In this document: piece after piece, positions 5,891-12,886 of the stretch
Numbering within the stretch: position 1 is the stretch's first letter
How the letters are laid out: every line of letters begins with the position of its first letter
DNA from: JAAYJG01 sp964450305
Lineage (GTDB): Bacteria; Bacillota; Clostridia; DSM-8532
NCBI GenBank assembly: GCA_964450305.1
Contig: CAYVFB010000051.1
Coordinates: 1 to 23,676, forward strand
DNA: 23,676 nucleotides
Direction of reading: 5' to 3'
Made by a program: the position numbers and the translations under genes
Notes under the pieces: generated by a model
What the model saw: only the letters and a program-made list of their open reading frames with translations
What the model was told of the DNA's origin: nothing
Databases searched by the model: none

Positions 5891-6079
5891 ATGAAGGTAA
5901 TCGCTGATAGAATGATACGATCCGGAAAGCGGCGCAGGAGAGGCCAGGGGATGGTGGAATACGCTTTGATCATCGGGTTTGTTGCCATTCTTTTTGTTGC
6001 CGTTCTGAGAATGATGCCGATGCCTTTGGAGACTATCTTCGAAGATGCAGCGGCTGCACTTGGAGGAACTTCACCATAA
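5891..6079 (+). CDS. flp: Flp-type pilin 1 (62 aa)
   Basis: ATG at 5891 follows GGGAGGAG; the frame is open upstream to 5834 but without a better site. A basic leader (KRRRR) runs to the processing site G18/QGMVE, with Glu at +5 as required by Flp prepilin peptidases, followed by a hydrophobic helix (YALIIGFVAILFVAVL). The short mature tail is acidic and Ala-rich. Length and motif are those of Flp/Fap pilins, assembled by Tad machinery into thin adhesive or motility pili. It heads the tad operon, 173 bp before a second pilin. Its helix is interrupted by RMMPMP, unlike pilin 2, so it may be a minor pilin. The peptidase (TadV type) is not in this window. Confidence 0.8.
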   Translation: MKVIADRMIRSGKRRRRGQGMVEYALIIGFVAILFVAVLRMMPMPLETIFEDAAAALGGTSP

Positions 6080-6252
6080 TCGACATAGTCAATAGTCCTA
6101 CTCAGTGAATAGGACGATGGTAATGGGCAAATGTGAATAAAGACCGATAGGATAAAGTGTTTCAACCAATTATAATGAAGATGCACCAAAACAAAAGATA
6201 AAGCAATAGCAAAGAATATCAATCTTTAATTTTTATGAGGGGGGTTTCTGTA

Positions 6253-6462
6253 ATGAAAAAACTGTTGATCAAATTGGAGATTTTCTTACGTAGTGAAAAA
6301 GGCCAGGGCATGGTTGAGTATGGTTTGATTATTGGCTTAATCGCTGTCTTATTGGTTGGAGCAATCGTAGCTGTCAGAGGAGGCCTTGAGGGCATCTTCG
6401 GAGATATCACCGACACGTTAACGGATCCGGCTGCTGCCGCTGCTGCCCCAGCCGCTACTTGA
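6253..6462 (+). CDS. flp: Flp-type pilin 2 (69 aa), probable major pilin
   Basis: ATG at 6253 is chosen over the ATG at 6235 because the GGGGGG-rich purine tract (about 6237-6244) lies a good distance before it. The leader ends at G17/QGMVE with Glu at +5, then a long hydrophobic helix (YGLIIGLIAVLLVGAIVAV) and a tail of Pro/Ala repeats. This is a standard Flp pilin. A strong terminator 16 bases after its stop should make pilin transcripts exceed those of downstream assembly genes, a common way to get high pilin dosage, and supports its role as major subunit. Confidence 0.9.
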   Translation: MKKLLIKLEIFLRSEKGQGMVEYGLIIGLIAVLLVGAIVAVRGGLEGIFGDITDTLTDPAAAAAAPAAT

Positions 6463-6478
6463 TGACAGAAGACAACAT

Positions 6479-6508
6479 GCCCTAACGGGAGTTAGGGCTT
6501 CTTTTTTT
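6479..6508 (+). terminator. Intra-operon terminator (attenuator) between pilin and assembly genes
   Basis: GCCCTAAC (6479-6486) pairs perfectly with GTTAGGGC (6491-6498) around a GGGA tetraloop, followed by TTCTTTTTTT. Partial read-through would feed tadE and later genes. Confidence 0.85.
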
Positions 6509-6569
6509 ATCGGGTCGTTTGATGGGCTTGTTCCAGGCTTGAGGGGTACCAACGAAAGAGGGTGTTCAG

Positions 6570-6959
6570 ATGCGTTTGTTCAAACAAAAAAAAGGCCAGT
6601 CCCTGGTGGAAACCGCAATCGTATTGCCATTGGTGCTGTTGCTGCTGATGGGCATTGTCGATTTCGGGATTTTGTTCAATAACTACATCGTTATATCAAA
6701 CGCATCTCGCGAAGCGGCAAGAAAAGGTTCACTGGGAGGCACCGATGCCGAGATCACCCAAATGATTCAAAACTATACGACAACGCTTGATTCCAGCAGA
6801 TTGAACATTGAAATTTATCCAGCCCAGAGCCTGCGTTTTCATGGCTCTGAAATCAGAATCACCCTGCGCTATGACAACCGACTGATTACACCGATGATCG
6901 GTTCACTGCTCGGAGAAGACATCACCTTACAGGGCCAGGTGATCATGAGGGTTGAGTAA
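6570..6959 (+). CDS. tadE: TadE-like pseudopilin (129 aa)
   Basis: ATG follows AGAGGGTG. The N terminus carries the type IV-like processing site G9/QSLVE with Glu at +5, then one hydrophobic segment (about residues 14-36), then an extracytoplasmic domain of about 90 residues. The segment IVDFGILFNNYIVISNASRE followed by AARKG is the hallmark of the TadE family. TadE-like proteins are minor pilins processed by the same peptidase as Flp and needed for pilus assembly. No TadF or TadG partner is present, as is usual in short Gram-positive tad clusters. Its stop is followed after 34 bp by cpaB. Confidence 0.9.
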   Translation: MRLFKQKKGQSLVETAIVLPLVLLLLMGIVDFGILFNNYIVISNASREAARKGSLGGTDAEITQMIQNYTTTLDSSRLNIEIYPAQSLRFHGSEIRITLRYDNRLITPMIGSLLGEDITLQGQVIMRVE

Positions 6960-6993
6960 GCCTCTGGAATACGAATTAAAGGGGAAGTGCGTT

Positions 6994-7728
6994 ATGCGAA
7001 AGATCAATAAAAAAGCGCTGATCATATCTGTTTTACTGGCCTTAGCCAGTGCGGTCTTTCTGATGCAATATGTCAGATCGATTGACAAGCCTGTTGAGCA
7101 GAAGCCTCAAATAACCATATACACCGCTGTACGCACCTTCAAGACCGGAGATGAAATTCTTGCATCGGACATCCTGGAGAAGAAGGTGGATCCGGAATCA
7201 GTTACCGTGATTGGAATTACGGATAAAGAGGAGATTGTCGGAAAAATCGTGAAGCTTCCGATTCTGGCCGGTGAGGTGTTCACAAAAGAAAGGACAGCCA
7301 CCCGTCAGGAAATGCAGTTATCCTGGCAGATCCCTGAAGGGAAAAGAGCGATCAACCTTTTTGTCAATGAGAGCATCCTTTTTTCAGATTTAATGCAGAT
7401 TGGTGATCGGGTGGACTTTGTAGCCTCATTTCAAGTGGATGAGAACACAAAGCCATTCGTGACCACAACCATACAAGATCTGGAAGTACTGGCCATCGGG
7501 ACGAGGAAAATCAAGGATAATCCCAAGGAGCCCGATATAACGACACTGGCAAAAACGATTACCCTGGCTGTGACACCAAAGGAGGCTGAAAAGATCTTTT
7601 ACGTAACCATGTACGGTCAATACACCCTGAATTTACGCAAGCATGGGGATGACAAGACTCAGTCTTCGGACGGCGTGATTCTGGACGATTTCGTTCCGGC
7701 GAAAGCCAGGCTGGGAAGTGGGGAGTAA
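6994..7728 (+). CDS. cpaB: CpaB/RcpC-like Flp pilus assembly protein (244 aa)
   Basis: ATG at 6994 follows AAAGGGGAAG; the frame is open to a TTG at 6952 overlapping tadE, which is less likely. A single N-terminal membrane helix (residues 8-28, ALIISVLLALASAVFLMQYV) anchors a SAF-like domain (about 42-100) containing KTGDEILASDI and KLPILAGEV, then the CpaB C-terminal domain (about 108-230) with the pattern RAINLFVNES and QIGDRVDFVAS. The family helps build or gate the pilus outlet; in Gram-positives, with no outer membrane, it presumably acts at the outer face of the cell membrane. It nearly abuts tadZ. Confidence 0.9.
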   Translation: MRKINKKALIISVLLALASAVFLMQYVRSIDKPVEQKPQITIYTAVRTFKTGDEILASDILEKKVDPESVTVIGITDKEEIVGKIVKLPILAGEVFTKERTATRQEMQLSWQIPEGKRAINLFVNESILFSDLMQIGDRVDFVASFQVDENTKPFVTTTIQDLEVLAIGTRKIKDNPKEPDITTLAKTITLAVTPKEAEKIFYVTMYGQYTLNLRKHGDDKTQSSDGVILDDFVPAKARLGSGE

Positions 7729-7732
7729 GGAG

Positions 7733-8920
7733 ATGGATGGAAAAATCAGAGTTATCATTGTAGATGATTCCAGGGAAACCGTTGAGAATATACGAACCCT
7801 GCTGCGTTTTGAAACCACGGTTGAAGTGATTGGCGCAGCTTTTGACGGGAAGGAAGGCATCAAGCTTTGTGAAAAGCTGAAGCCCGACATCGTGCTGATG
7901 GATGTGAACATGCCAGAAATGGACGGCCTGACAGCCACGCAGATCATCACGATGCAGTTTCCGGATATCGGTGTTATTATCATGAGCGTCCAGGGAGAAA
8001 AGGAATACCTGAAAAAGGCCATGGTTGCCGGAGCCAGGGAATACATCGTTAAACCCTTTTCTTCAGAGGATTTAACCCAAACGATCCTGAAAACCTATGA
8101 AATGCAAAACAGAAGAAAAAGCATAGGCAAGGTGCAGGATCACCAGATCAGCACCCGGATCTTCACCGTATTCAGCACGAAAGGCGGTGTGGGTAAAACC
8201 ACCATTGCCTCCAATCTCGCCGTTGCCATGGCCAGAACCACGAAAAAGCGGGTAGCGCTGATTGACCTGGATTTACAGTTCGGAGATGTTGCCGTGATGC
8301 TGAACCTTTCAATCAAAAACACTATCTATGATCTGGTGAAGGATCTCAAGGATATGGACAGCGATATTATAGAGGATTATCTGGTGACGCATTTCTCCGG
8401 TGTAAGTGTTCTGCCGGCCCCGGCAAAACCGGAATACTCGGAATTTATTGATGCGAAGCATATCGAGAAAATACTAAACCTTTTAATCGGCAATTATCAC
8501 TATATCATCATCGACGCAGCAGCGTCCTTCAATGAAACCGTTCTAACGGCGCTGGACATGTCCGAAAAGATTATGTGCGTCTCCACATTGGATCTGCCCA
8601 CCATCAAAAACATGAAGGTGGGACTGGATCTGATGGAATCATTGAAATATCCCCATGAAAAGATCCACATTGTACTAAATAAGGCTTCCGAGCAGTTCGG
8701 GGTTAAATACAAGGAATTTGAGCAGACCATTGGACATCCGGTGTGGGCCTATATTCCTGAAGACAGCCAGACGGTTATTACATCGGCCAACAAAGGGCTG
8801 CCCTTTGTAATGACCCGCAGTGAAACCAAAGTCGCCAGGGCTATTTACTGCATATCCGAAGCACTGTGCGAAAGAAAAGCAGATGAGCAGAAGGAAAAGC
8901 AGAAACGCAAATGGATATAA
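7733..8920 (+). CDS. tadZ: TadZ/CpaE-like protein: receiver domain fused to MinD/ParA ATPase (395 aa)
   Basis: ATG at 7733 is preferred; an in-frame GTG at 7718 overlaps cpaB. Residues 1-120 are a response-regulator receiver with every canonical residue visible: D11, D12, phosphoacceptor D57 (VLMDVNMPEMDG), S85 and K107 (YIVKPF). Residues about 142-380 are a ParA/MinD-type ATPase with deviant Walker A KGGVGKT (150-156) and a switch segment ALIDLDLQFGD. TadZ/CpaE proteins localise the Tad apparatus at a cell pole or site; many have a degenerate receiver, whereas this one could accept phosphate, so a histidine kinase may control pilus placement. The C terminus is Lys/Glu-rich. Confidence 0.9.
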   Translation: MDGKIRVIIVDDSRETVENIRTLLRFETTVEVIGAAFDGKEGIKLCEKLKPDIVLMDVNMPEMDGLTATQIITMQFPDIGVIIMSVQGEKEYLKKAMVAGAREYIVKPFSSEDLTQTILKTYEMQNRRKSIGKVQDHQISTRIFTVFSTKGGVGKTTIASNLAVAMARTTKKRVALIDLDLQFGDVAVMLNLSIKNTIYDLVKDLKDMDSDIIEDYLVTHFSGVSVLPAPAKPEYSEFIDAKHIEKILNLLIGNYHYIIIDAAASFNETVLTALDMSEKIMCVSTLDLPTIKNMKVGLDLMESLKYPHEKIHIVLNKASEQFGVKYKEFEQTIGHPVWAYIPEDSQTVITSANKGLPFVMTRSETKVARAIYCISEALCERKADEQKEKQKRKWI

Positions 8921-8941
8921 AAGCTTTTACCAAGGTATTTA

Positions 8942-8970
8942 AAACAAGAAAAGACGGTTCTTGTTTGTTT
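8942..8970 (+). terminator. Attenuator-like hairpin between tadZ and tadA
   Basis: AAACAAGAA (8942-8950) pairs perfectly with TTCTTGTTT (8958-8966), 7-nt loop, followed by GTTTTAT. The weak AT-rich stem suggests partial termination or mRNA processing; it precedes the tadA ribosome binding site by about 10 bases. Confidence 0.45.
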
Positions 8971-8989
8971 TATCTGGAGGAGAAATAGC

Positions 8990-10351
8990 ATGGGCTTACT
9001 GGAGCGATTGCAACAGGAAAAAGATGAAGAAATTAAAAAGGGAAAGATCTCCGGTACTCCGCAAAAAAAGGAGGAGCATAAGGGGGATCCAAACCAGGAG
9101 CTAAAAAAAAGAATTTTTGCAAGGGTTGTGGAAGAAATCCATTTGGATTTGAAGGAGAATCAAGAGGACGACAGCGCGAGTACCGAAGAAGAAATTAAAG
9201 CCATTGCTCAGGAGGTTATCGAGCAGAATGCGGCACATCTGACCCGGAACGAAAAAACGATGATCATTAGAGAGGTCGTCCATGAAACACTTGGCTTTGG
9301 CCCCATCACGCCCTTTTTACACAATCCGGATATCTCCGAGATCATGGTCAACGGATATGATTCGGTCTACGTGGAAAGAAGAGGATTATTAGAGCTTTCC
9401 GATGTGAAATTTACAGATAACAGCCATGTAATGCATATCATTGAGCGTATTGTTGCCCCACTTGGAAGAAGAATTGATGAAAGCTCACCAATGGTGGATG
9501 CCAGGCTTCCGAACGGCTCCCGTGTGAATATCATCATTCCGCCGCTGGCTTTGAACGGGCCGGTGATCACCATTCGAAAGTTCTCTGAAAAGCCCTTCAC
9601 CGTGAATGATCTGATCCGCTTTGGCACAATATCGGCGGAGGTAGCCCAGTTTATCAAGGCTTGCGTAGAGGCAAGGCTGAACATCGTGGTTTCAGGGGGC
9701 ACCGGCAGCGGTAAAACTACAACCCTGAACGTTATTTCTTCGTTCATCCCGGAGGATGAGCGTATTGTCACGATTGAAGATGCCGCCGAGCTGCAGCTTC
9801 ACCAGGATCACATCGTCCGGTTGGAGACAAGACCTGCCAACGTCGAGGGCAAGGGTGCCGTCACCATTCGTGACCTGGTCAGAAACTCCCTGCGTATGCG
9901 CCCGGACCGTATTGTTGTTGGTGAGGTTAGAGGCGGGGAGGCCCTGGACATGCTTCAGGCCATGAATACCGGTCATGATGGGTCGCTGACCACAGGCCAT
10001 GCCAATACACCCAGAGATATGCTCTCCCGTCTGGAAACGATGGTTCTGATGGCCGGCATGGATTTGCCCGTTCGGGCCATTCGTGAGCAAATCTCATCGG
10101 CTATCGACCTGATCATCCAGCAGGCCAGAATGAAGGACGGTTCCAGAAGAATCACCCAAATCACCGAAGTGGTAGGGATGGAAGGTGATATCATTACCAT
10201 GCAGGATATTTTTACGTTCAAGCAGGAAGGAAAGGACAACCGGGGCAGACTCATAGGAAGTATTGTTCCTACGGGAATCAAGCCCAAATTTATGGAAAAA
10301 ATATCTAAGACGGGGATTGTCCTCCCGTCAGATATTTTCACCGAGCGGTAA
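8990..10351 (+). CDS. tadA: TadA/CpaF pilus assembly ATPase (453 aa)
   Basis: ATG follows TGGAGGAG. A charged helical N-terminal region (1-100) precedes the secretion-ATPase core. Walker A is GGTGSGKT (236-243), the Asp/Glu box is IVTIEDAAELQL (259-270), Walker B is RIVVGEVRG (307-315), and the His box is TGHDGSLTTGHANT (327-340). These mark the CpaF/TadA family, hexameric ATPases at the cytoplasmic face that power polymerisation, and possibly retraction, of Flp pili through TadB and TadC. Length is normal. TadB starts 14 bp downstream. Confidence 0.97.
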   Translation: MGLLERLQQEKDEEIKKGKISGTPQKKEEHKGDPNQELKKRIFARVVEEIHLDLKENQEDDSASTEEEIKAIAQEVIEQNAAHLTRNEKTMIIREVVHETLGFGPITPFLHNPDISEIMVNGYDSVYVERRGLLELSDVKFTDNSHVMHIIERIVAPLGRRIDESSPMVDARLPNGSRVNIIIPPLALNGPVITIRKFSEKPFTVNDLIRFGTISAEVAQFIKACVEARLNIVVSGGTGSGKTTTLNVISSFIPEDERIVTIEDAAELQLHQDHIVRLETRPANVEGKGAVTIRDLVRNSLRMRPDRIVVGEVRGGEALDMLQAMNTGHDGSLTTGHANTPRDMLSRLETMVLMAGMDLPVRAIREQISSAIDLIIQQARMKDGSRRITQITEVVGMEGDIITMQDIFTFKQEGKDNRGRLIGSIVPTGIKPKFMEKISKTGIVLPSDIFTER

Positions 10352-10365
10352 GGGAGGCGGAGTTT

Positions 10366-11328
10366 ATGGAGCTGGCTTTGGTTTTTCCGCCGATTGCGGT
10401 ATTCGTTCTGTTTTTCTCTGTGTTATCGGGTTTGTTTGGAAGAACCGCCGACATCGACAGGCTGAAAAAGTATACCGACAGGAATGAGATGGCCAAAGAG
10501 GAAGCCCCCAAAAAGAAGGATTCCTACAAATCAGGGCTTGGATTTCTTGCACGGAGCATTGAAAAGCTTGGGTTATTTTATCGGTATAAGGAAAATATGC
10601 GCAAGATGCTTGTGAAAGCCAACCTTTTACTAAAGCCTGAAGAGATGGTATCCATTGCACTGGTATCTTTCATCGCAGGGGGCTTTTTTGGGTTTCTGCT
10701 GACACAAAGCATTCTGTTCGTTGTGATGTTTGCATTTGTTGGAATGAACCTGCCCGCATTCTTCCTGAAGAAAAGGATCAAGAAAAGAATTAAAACGATC
10801 AATGCTCAGCTGGGGGACACGATTTCAATCCTGTCAAACTCTCTGAAGGCAGGCCACAGCTTTTTTCAGGCGGTGGATTCTGTTGTAAATGAGATGAAAG
10901 GGCCCATCAGTGAGGAGTTCGCCAAGCTGCTAAAGGAAATCAACCTTGGCGGAAGCACCGAAGGAGCCCTTGAAAACATGGTTGAAAGGGTTGGAAGCGA
11001 CGATGTGGAGCTGATGGTGACTGCCGTGTTGATACAAAGGCAAATCGGCGGAAACCTTGCAGAAATTCTGGACAATATATCCAATACCATACGCCAGAGG
11101 GTGAAAATGAAAGGCGAGATAAAAACGCTGACAGCACAGGGGAGAATCTCGGGTATTGTTATCTCGCTGCTTCCGGTTGGTCTGGCGATGATGATGGCAC
11201 TTATCAGCCCCGATCAATTCATGATGCTGGTCACAGAGCCCATCGGCATTGTGATGATCGGTATGGCGGTCGTTATGGAGTTTATTGGCTATTTCTTTAT
11301 ACGAAAAATCGTTAATATAGAGGTTTAA
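10366..11328 (+). CDS. tadB: TadB inner-membrane platform protein (320 aa)
   Basis: ATG follows GGGAGGCGG. Membrane segments are seen near residues 4-24, 90-125 and 265-315, flanking a cytoplasmic helical domain. The T2SSF-type core includes ISILSNSLKAGHSFFQAVDS and GGSTEGALENMVERVGSDDV, followed by VTAVLIQRQIGGNLAEILDN. TadB pairs with TadC to form the membrane platform that the TadA ATPase turns or pushes. Spacing to both neighbours is short (14 and 17 bp), so it is cotranscribed and probably translated together with them. Length is typical. Confidence 0.95.
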   Translation: MELALVFPPIAVFVLFFSVLSGLFGRTADIDRLKKYTDRNEMAKEEAPKKKDSYKSGLGFLARSIEKLGLFYRYKENMRKMLVKANLLLKPEEMVSIALVSFIAGGFFGFLLTQSILFVVMFAFVGMNLPAFFLKKRIKKRIKTINAQLGDTISILSNSLKAGHSFFQAVDSVVNEMKGPISEEFAKLLKEINLGGSTEGALENMVERVGSDDVELMVTAVLIQRQIGGNLAEILDNISNTIRQRVKMKGEIKTLTAQGRISGIVISLLPVGLAMMMALISPDQFMMLVTEPIGIVMIGMAVVMEFIGYFFIRKIVNIEV

Positions 11329-11345
11329 TACCTGGAGGGCTGGAT

Positions 11346-12269
11346 ATGAACGATAATGCTTCCTTTATCATTTTCTTTTTTCTCTTCTTCATCAACCTTT
11401 ATTTACTGATCCGAGCTTTTTCCGGAAAAGAGGATTCCATCCAATCCAGGCTTGAACGGATTAAGGAGGAAGGACAGACCGAAGAGGAAACTATTTATAG
11501 CAAGCCCTTCAGTGAGAGGGTCATCAAGCCGGTGATTGAAAACGTGGGGAAAAGCCTGCTGAAGCTGGCACCCACTGAATGGATTCGCAATATGGAAACC
11601 AAGATCATCATGGCAGGAAAGCCCAAAAACAGGGGAGTGAAGGATTGGATCACGCTTCAGGCTATTTTAATCCTCCTCTTTCCAGGAGGGGTGTTGTTTA
11701 TGATGACGCAGCTGCATGCGCCGCTGAAAAGCACGGTCATGGTAACACTTTCCATCACGGCAATCATTCTTTTATACCCAAGTATGACATTGAACTCAAA
11801 AATTCGGGTGCGGCAGAAGGAAATTCTAAAAAGTCTGCCCGATGTGATGGATTTGCTGACCGTCAGTGTGGAAGCCGGCTTAAACTTTGACGCTGCGCTT
11901 TCAAGGGTGGTCGAAAAAATGCCGGGCACCCTGTCCAGGGAGTTTGAGACCGTACTGCAGGAAATCAAGGTGGGAAGGAGCAAAAAGGACGCTTTGTATG
12001 ACATGGCAGACAGGTTAAGCGTGCAGGATCTAAGAAGCTTCATCGCTGCCGTAGTACAGGCAGATCAGCTGGGCGTAAGCCTGGGCAGGGTCTTGCGCAT
12101 TCAGGCAGAACAGATACGCTTGAACCGCAAACAGCGGATTCAGGAGCAAGCAATGAAGGCTCCGGTAAAAATACTGATACCCATGGTGATTTTCATTTTT
12201 CCGGTTATTTTTATTGTGCTTCTGGGGCCTGTGGCGATAAACCTTATCGATATGTTTTCAAATTGGTGA
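11346..12269 (+). CDS. tadC: TadC inner-membrane platform protein (307 aa)
   Basis: ATG follows CTGGAGGG. Membrane segments lie near residues 6-24, 100-140 and 270-300. The T2SSF core shows LPDVMDLLTVSVEAGLNFDA and KKDALYDMADRLSVQDLRSF, typical of TadC, and an RIQAEQIRLNRKQRIQEQAM segment before the last helices. It completes the platform with TadB and is the last tad gene here. Its stop codon lies inside the first copy of a three-copy imperfect tandem repeat, so the extreme C terminus (FSNW) may vary between strains. Confidence 0.95.
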   Translation: MNDNASFIIFFFLFFINLYLLIRAFSGKEDSIQSRLERIKEEGQTEEETIYSKPFSERVIKPVIENVGKSLLKLAPTEWIRNMETKIIMAGKPKNRGVKDWITLQAILILLFPGGVLFMMTQLHAPLKSTVMVTLSITAIILLYPSMTLNSKIRVRQKEILKSLPDVMDLLTVSVEAGLNFDAALSRVVEKMPGTLSREFETVLQEIKVGRSKKDALYDMADRLSVQDLRSFIAAVVQADQLGVSLGRVLRIQAEQIRLNRKQRIQEQAMKAPVKILIPMVIFIFPVIFIVLLGPVAINLIDMFSNW

Positions 12270-12395
12270 AGGCGAAGATTGCTGATAAAAATCAAGCTTA
12301 ACAATGATGTTCAAATAGGTGAAGGTGGGGATTTTAGATAAAAATCCGACTTGGTTATGATGTTATTAAATTGGTGAAGGCGAAGGACTCAATTC
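12260..12395. repeat. Three imperfect tandem repeats of 53-55 bp spanning the tadC stop
   Basis: The unit begins AAATTGGTGAAGGCGAAG. Copies start at 12260, 12313 and 12368; the third is cut short after about 28 bases. Shared parts are the opening GGTGAAGG block, GATN3GATAAAAATC in copies 1 and 2, and ATGATGTT before copies 2 and 3. The first copy includes the tadC stop, so the repeat arose by duplicating the 3' end of tadC. No reading frame continues through it. Confidence 0.75.
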
Positions 12396-12420
12396 GTAAA
12401 AGGTAGAATAATTTTAAGGT

Positions 12421-12449
12421 AAAAAAAACCGGCTTGTTTAAGCCGGTTT
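12421..12449 (-). terminator. Terminator of tRNA-Gln (minus strand)
   Basis: AAACCGGCTT (12426-12435) and AAGCCGGTTT (12440-12449) form a 10-bp stem with a 4-nt loop. The A run at 12421-12428 gives the U tract on the minus-strand transcript. It overlaps the last base of the tRNA CCA. It has no T run on the plus strand, so it is a poor stop for the tad operon. Confidence 0.85.
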
Positions 12450-12522
12450 GGCTGCGGACTAAGGATTTGAACCCTAACAAAATGAGCCAGAGTCATTCGT
12501 GCTACCATTACACCAGTCCGCA
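12449..12522 (-). tRNA. tRNA-Gln(CUG)
   Basis: On the minus strand a full 74-nt cloverleaf is seen: acceptor TGCGGAC/GTCCGCA, D-arm with GTG/CAC stem, anticodon stem AATGA/TCATT with loop CTCTGGC (anticodon CTG), 4-nt variable loop, T-arm TAGGG/CCTTA with loop TTCAAAT, discriminator G and encoded CCA. One G-T pair occurs in the T stem. Confidence 0.93.
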
Positions 12523-12578
12523 ACGCTTTTTTATTATTCCTGCTCTCTGGCCGATAGGAATAAGTGACAACGAAATTT

Positions 12579-12607
12579 ATTATAAACTATTTTCGCACCC
12601 AACGCAA
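12579..12607 (-). promoter_or_regulatory. Promoter of tRNA-Gln
   Basis: Read on the minus strand, TTGCGT (12602-12607) and TATAAT (12579-12584) are 17 bp apart. Transcription would start about 50 bases before the tRNA. Confidence 0.7.
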
Positions 12608-12886
12608 GAGGATTTTATCAATTGCGATTTTTTTATGTTAACATGTGCATCAACTCATCAAAAACCTAAAAGTAGTCTCAATCATTACAACCATGATATG
12701 AAATCATTGATACGCTGTTTTTAATGCTGTCATGATGGGTAAATATTTTTATCGGGATCAAGGATTGGTACCGGACTCACATGTTCAGGGTGTAAAAGGA
12801 ATTACAGCCATGCGGGTACCAGGCGTTGGAAGCCAGTTTTTTTTGAACAGGCATGCTAACCCCTGGCTATACAAAGAGGTATATAA
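12608..12886 (+). promoter_or_regulatory. Intergenic leader of the GGDEF-EAL gene with competing hairpins
   Basis: There is no gene in this stretch. TGGTACC (12766-12772) can pair with GGTACCA (12815-12821). Just after it, GGC/GCC near 12823-12833 forms a weak hairpin before a run of eight T (about 12837-12844), and AGCCAG before that T run can instead pair with CTGGCT near 12862-12867. These arrangements compete, as in attenuators or riboswitches. I looked for the conserved bases of c-di-GMP-I and -II riboswitches and do not find them, so no class is assigned. Confidence 0.35.

Noticed and set aside
12434..12724. 96-residue plus-strand frame across the tRNA-Gln gene
   Set aside because: It lies antisense to a complete tRNA and its terminator; not a gene.
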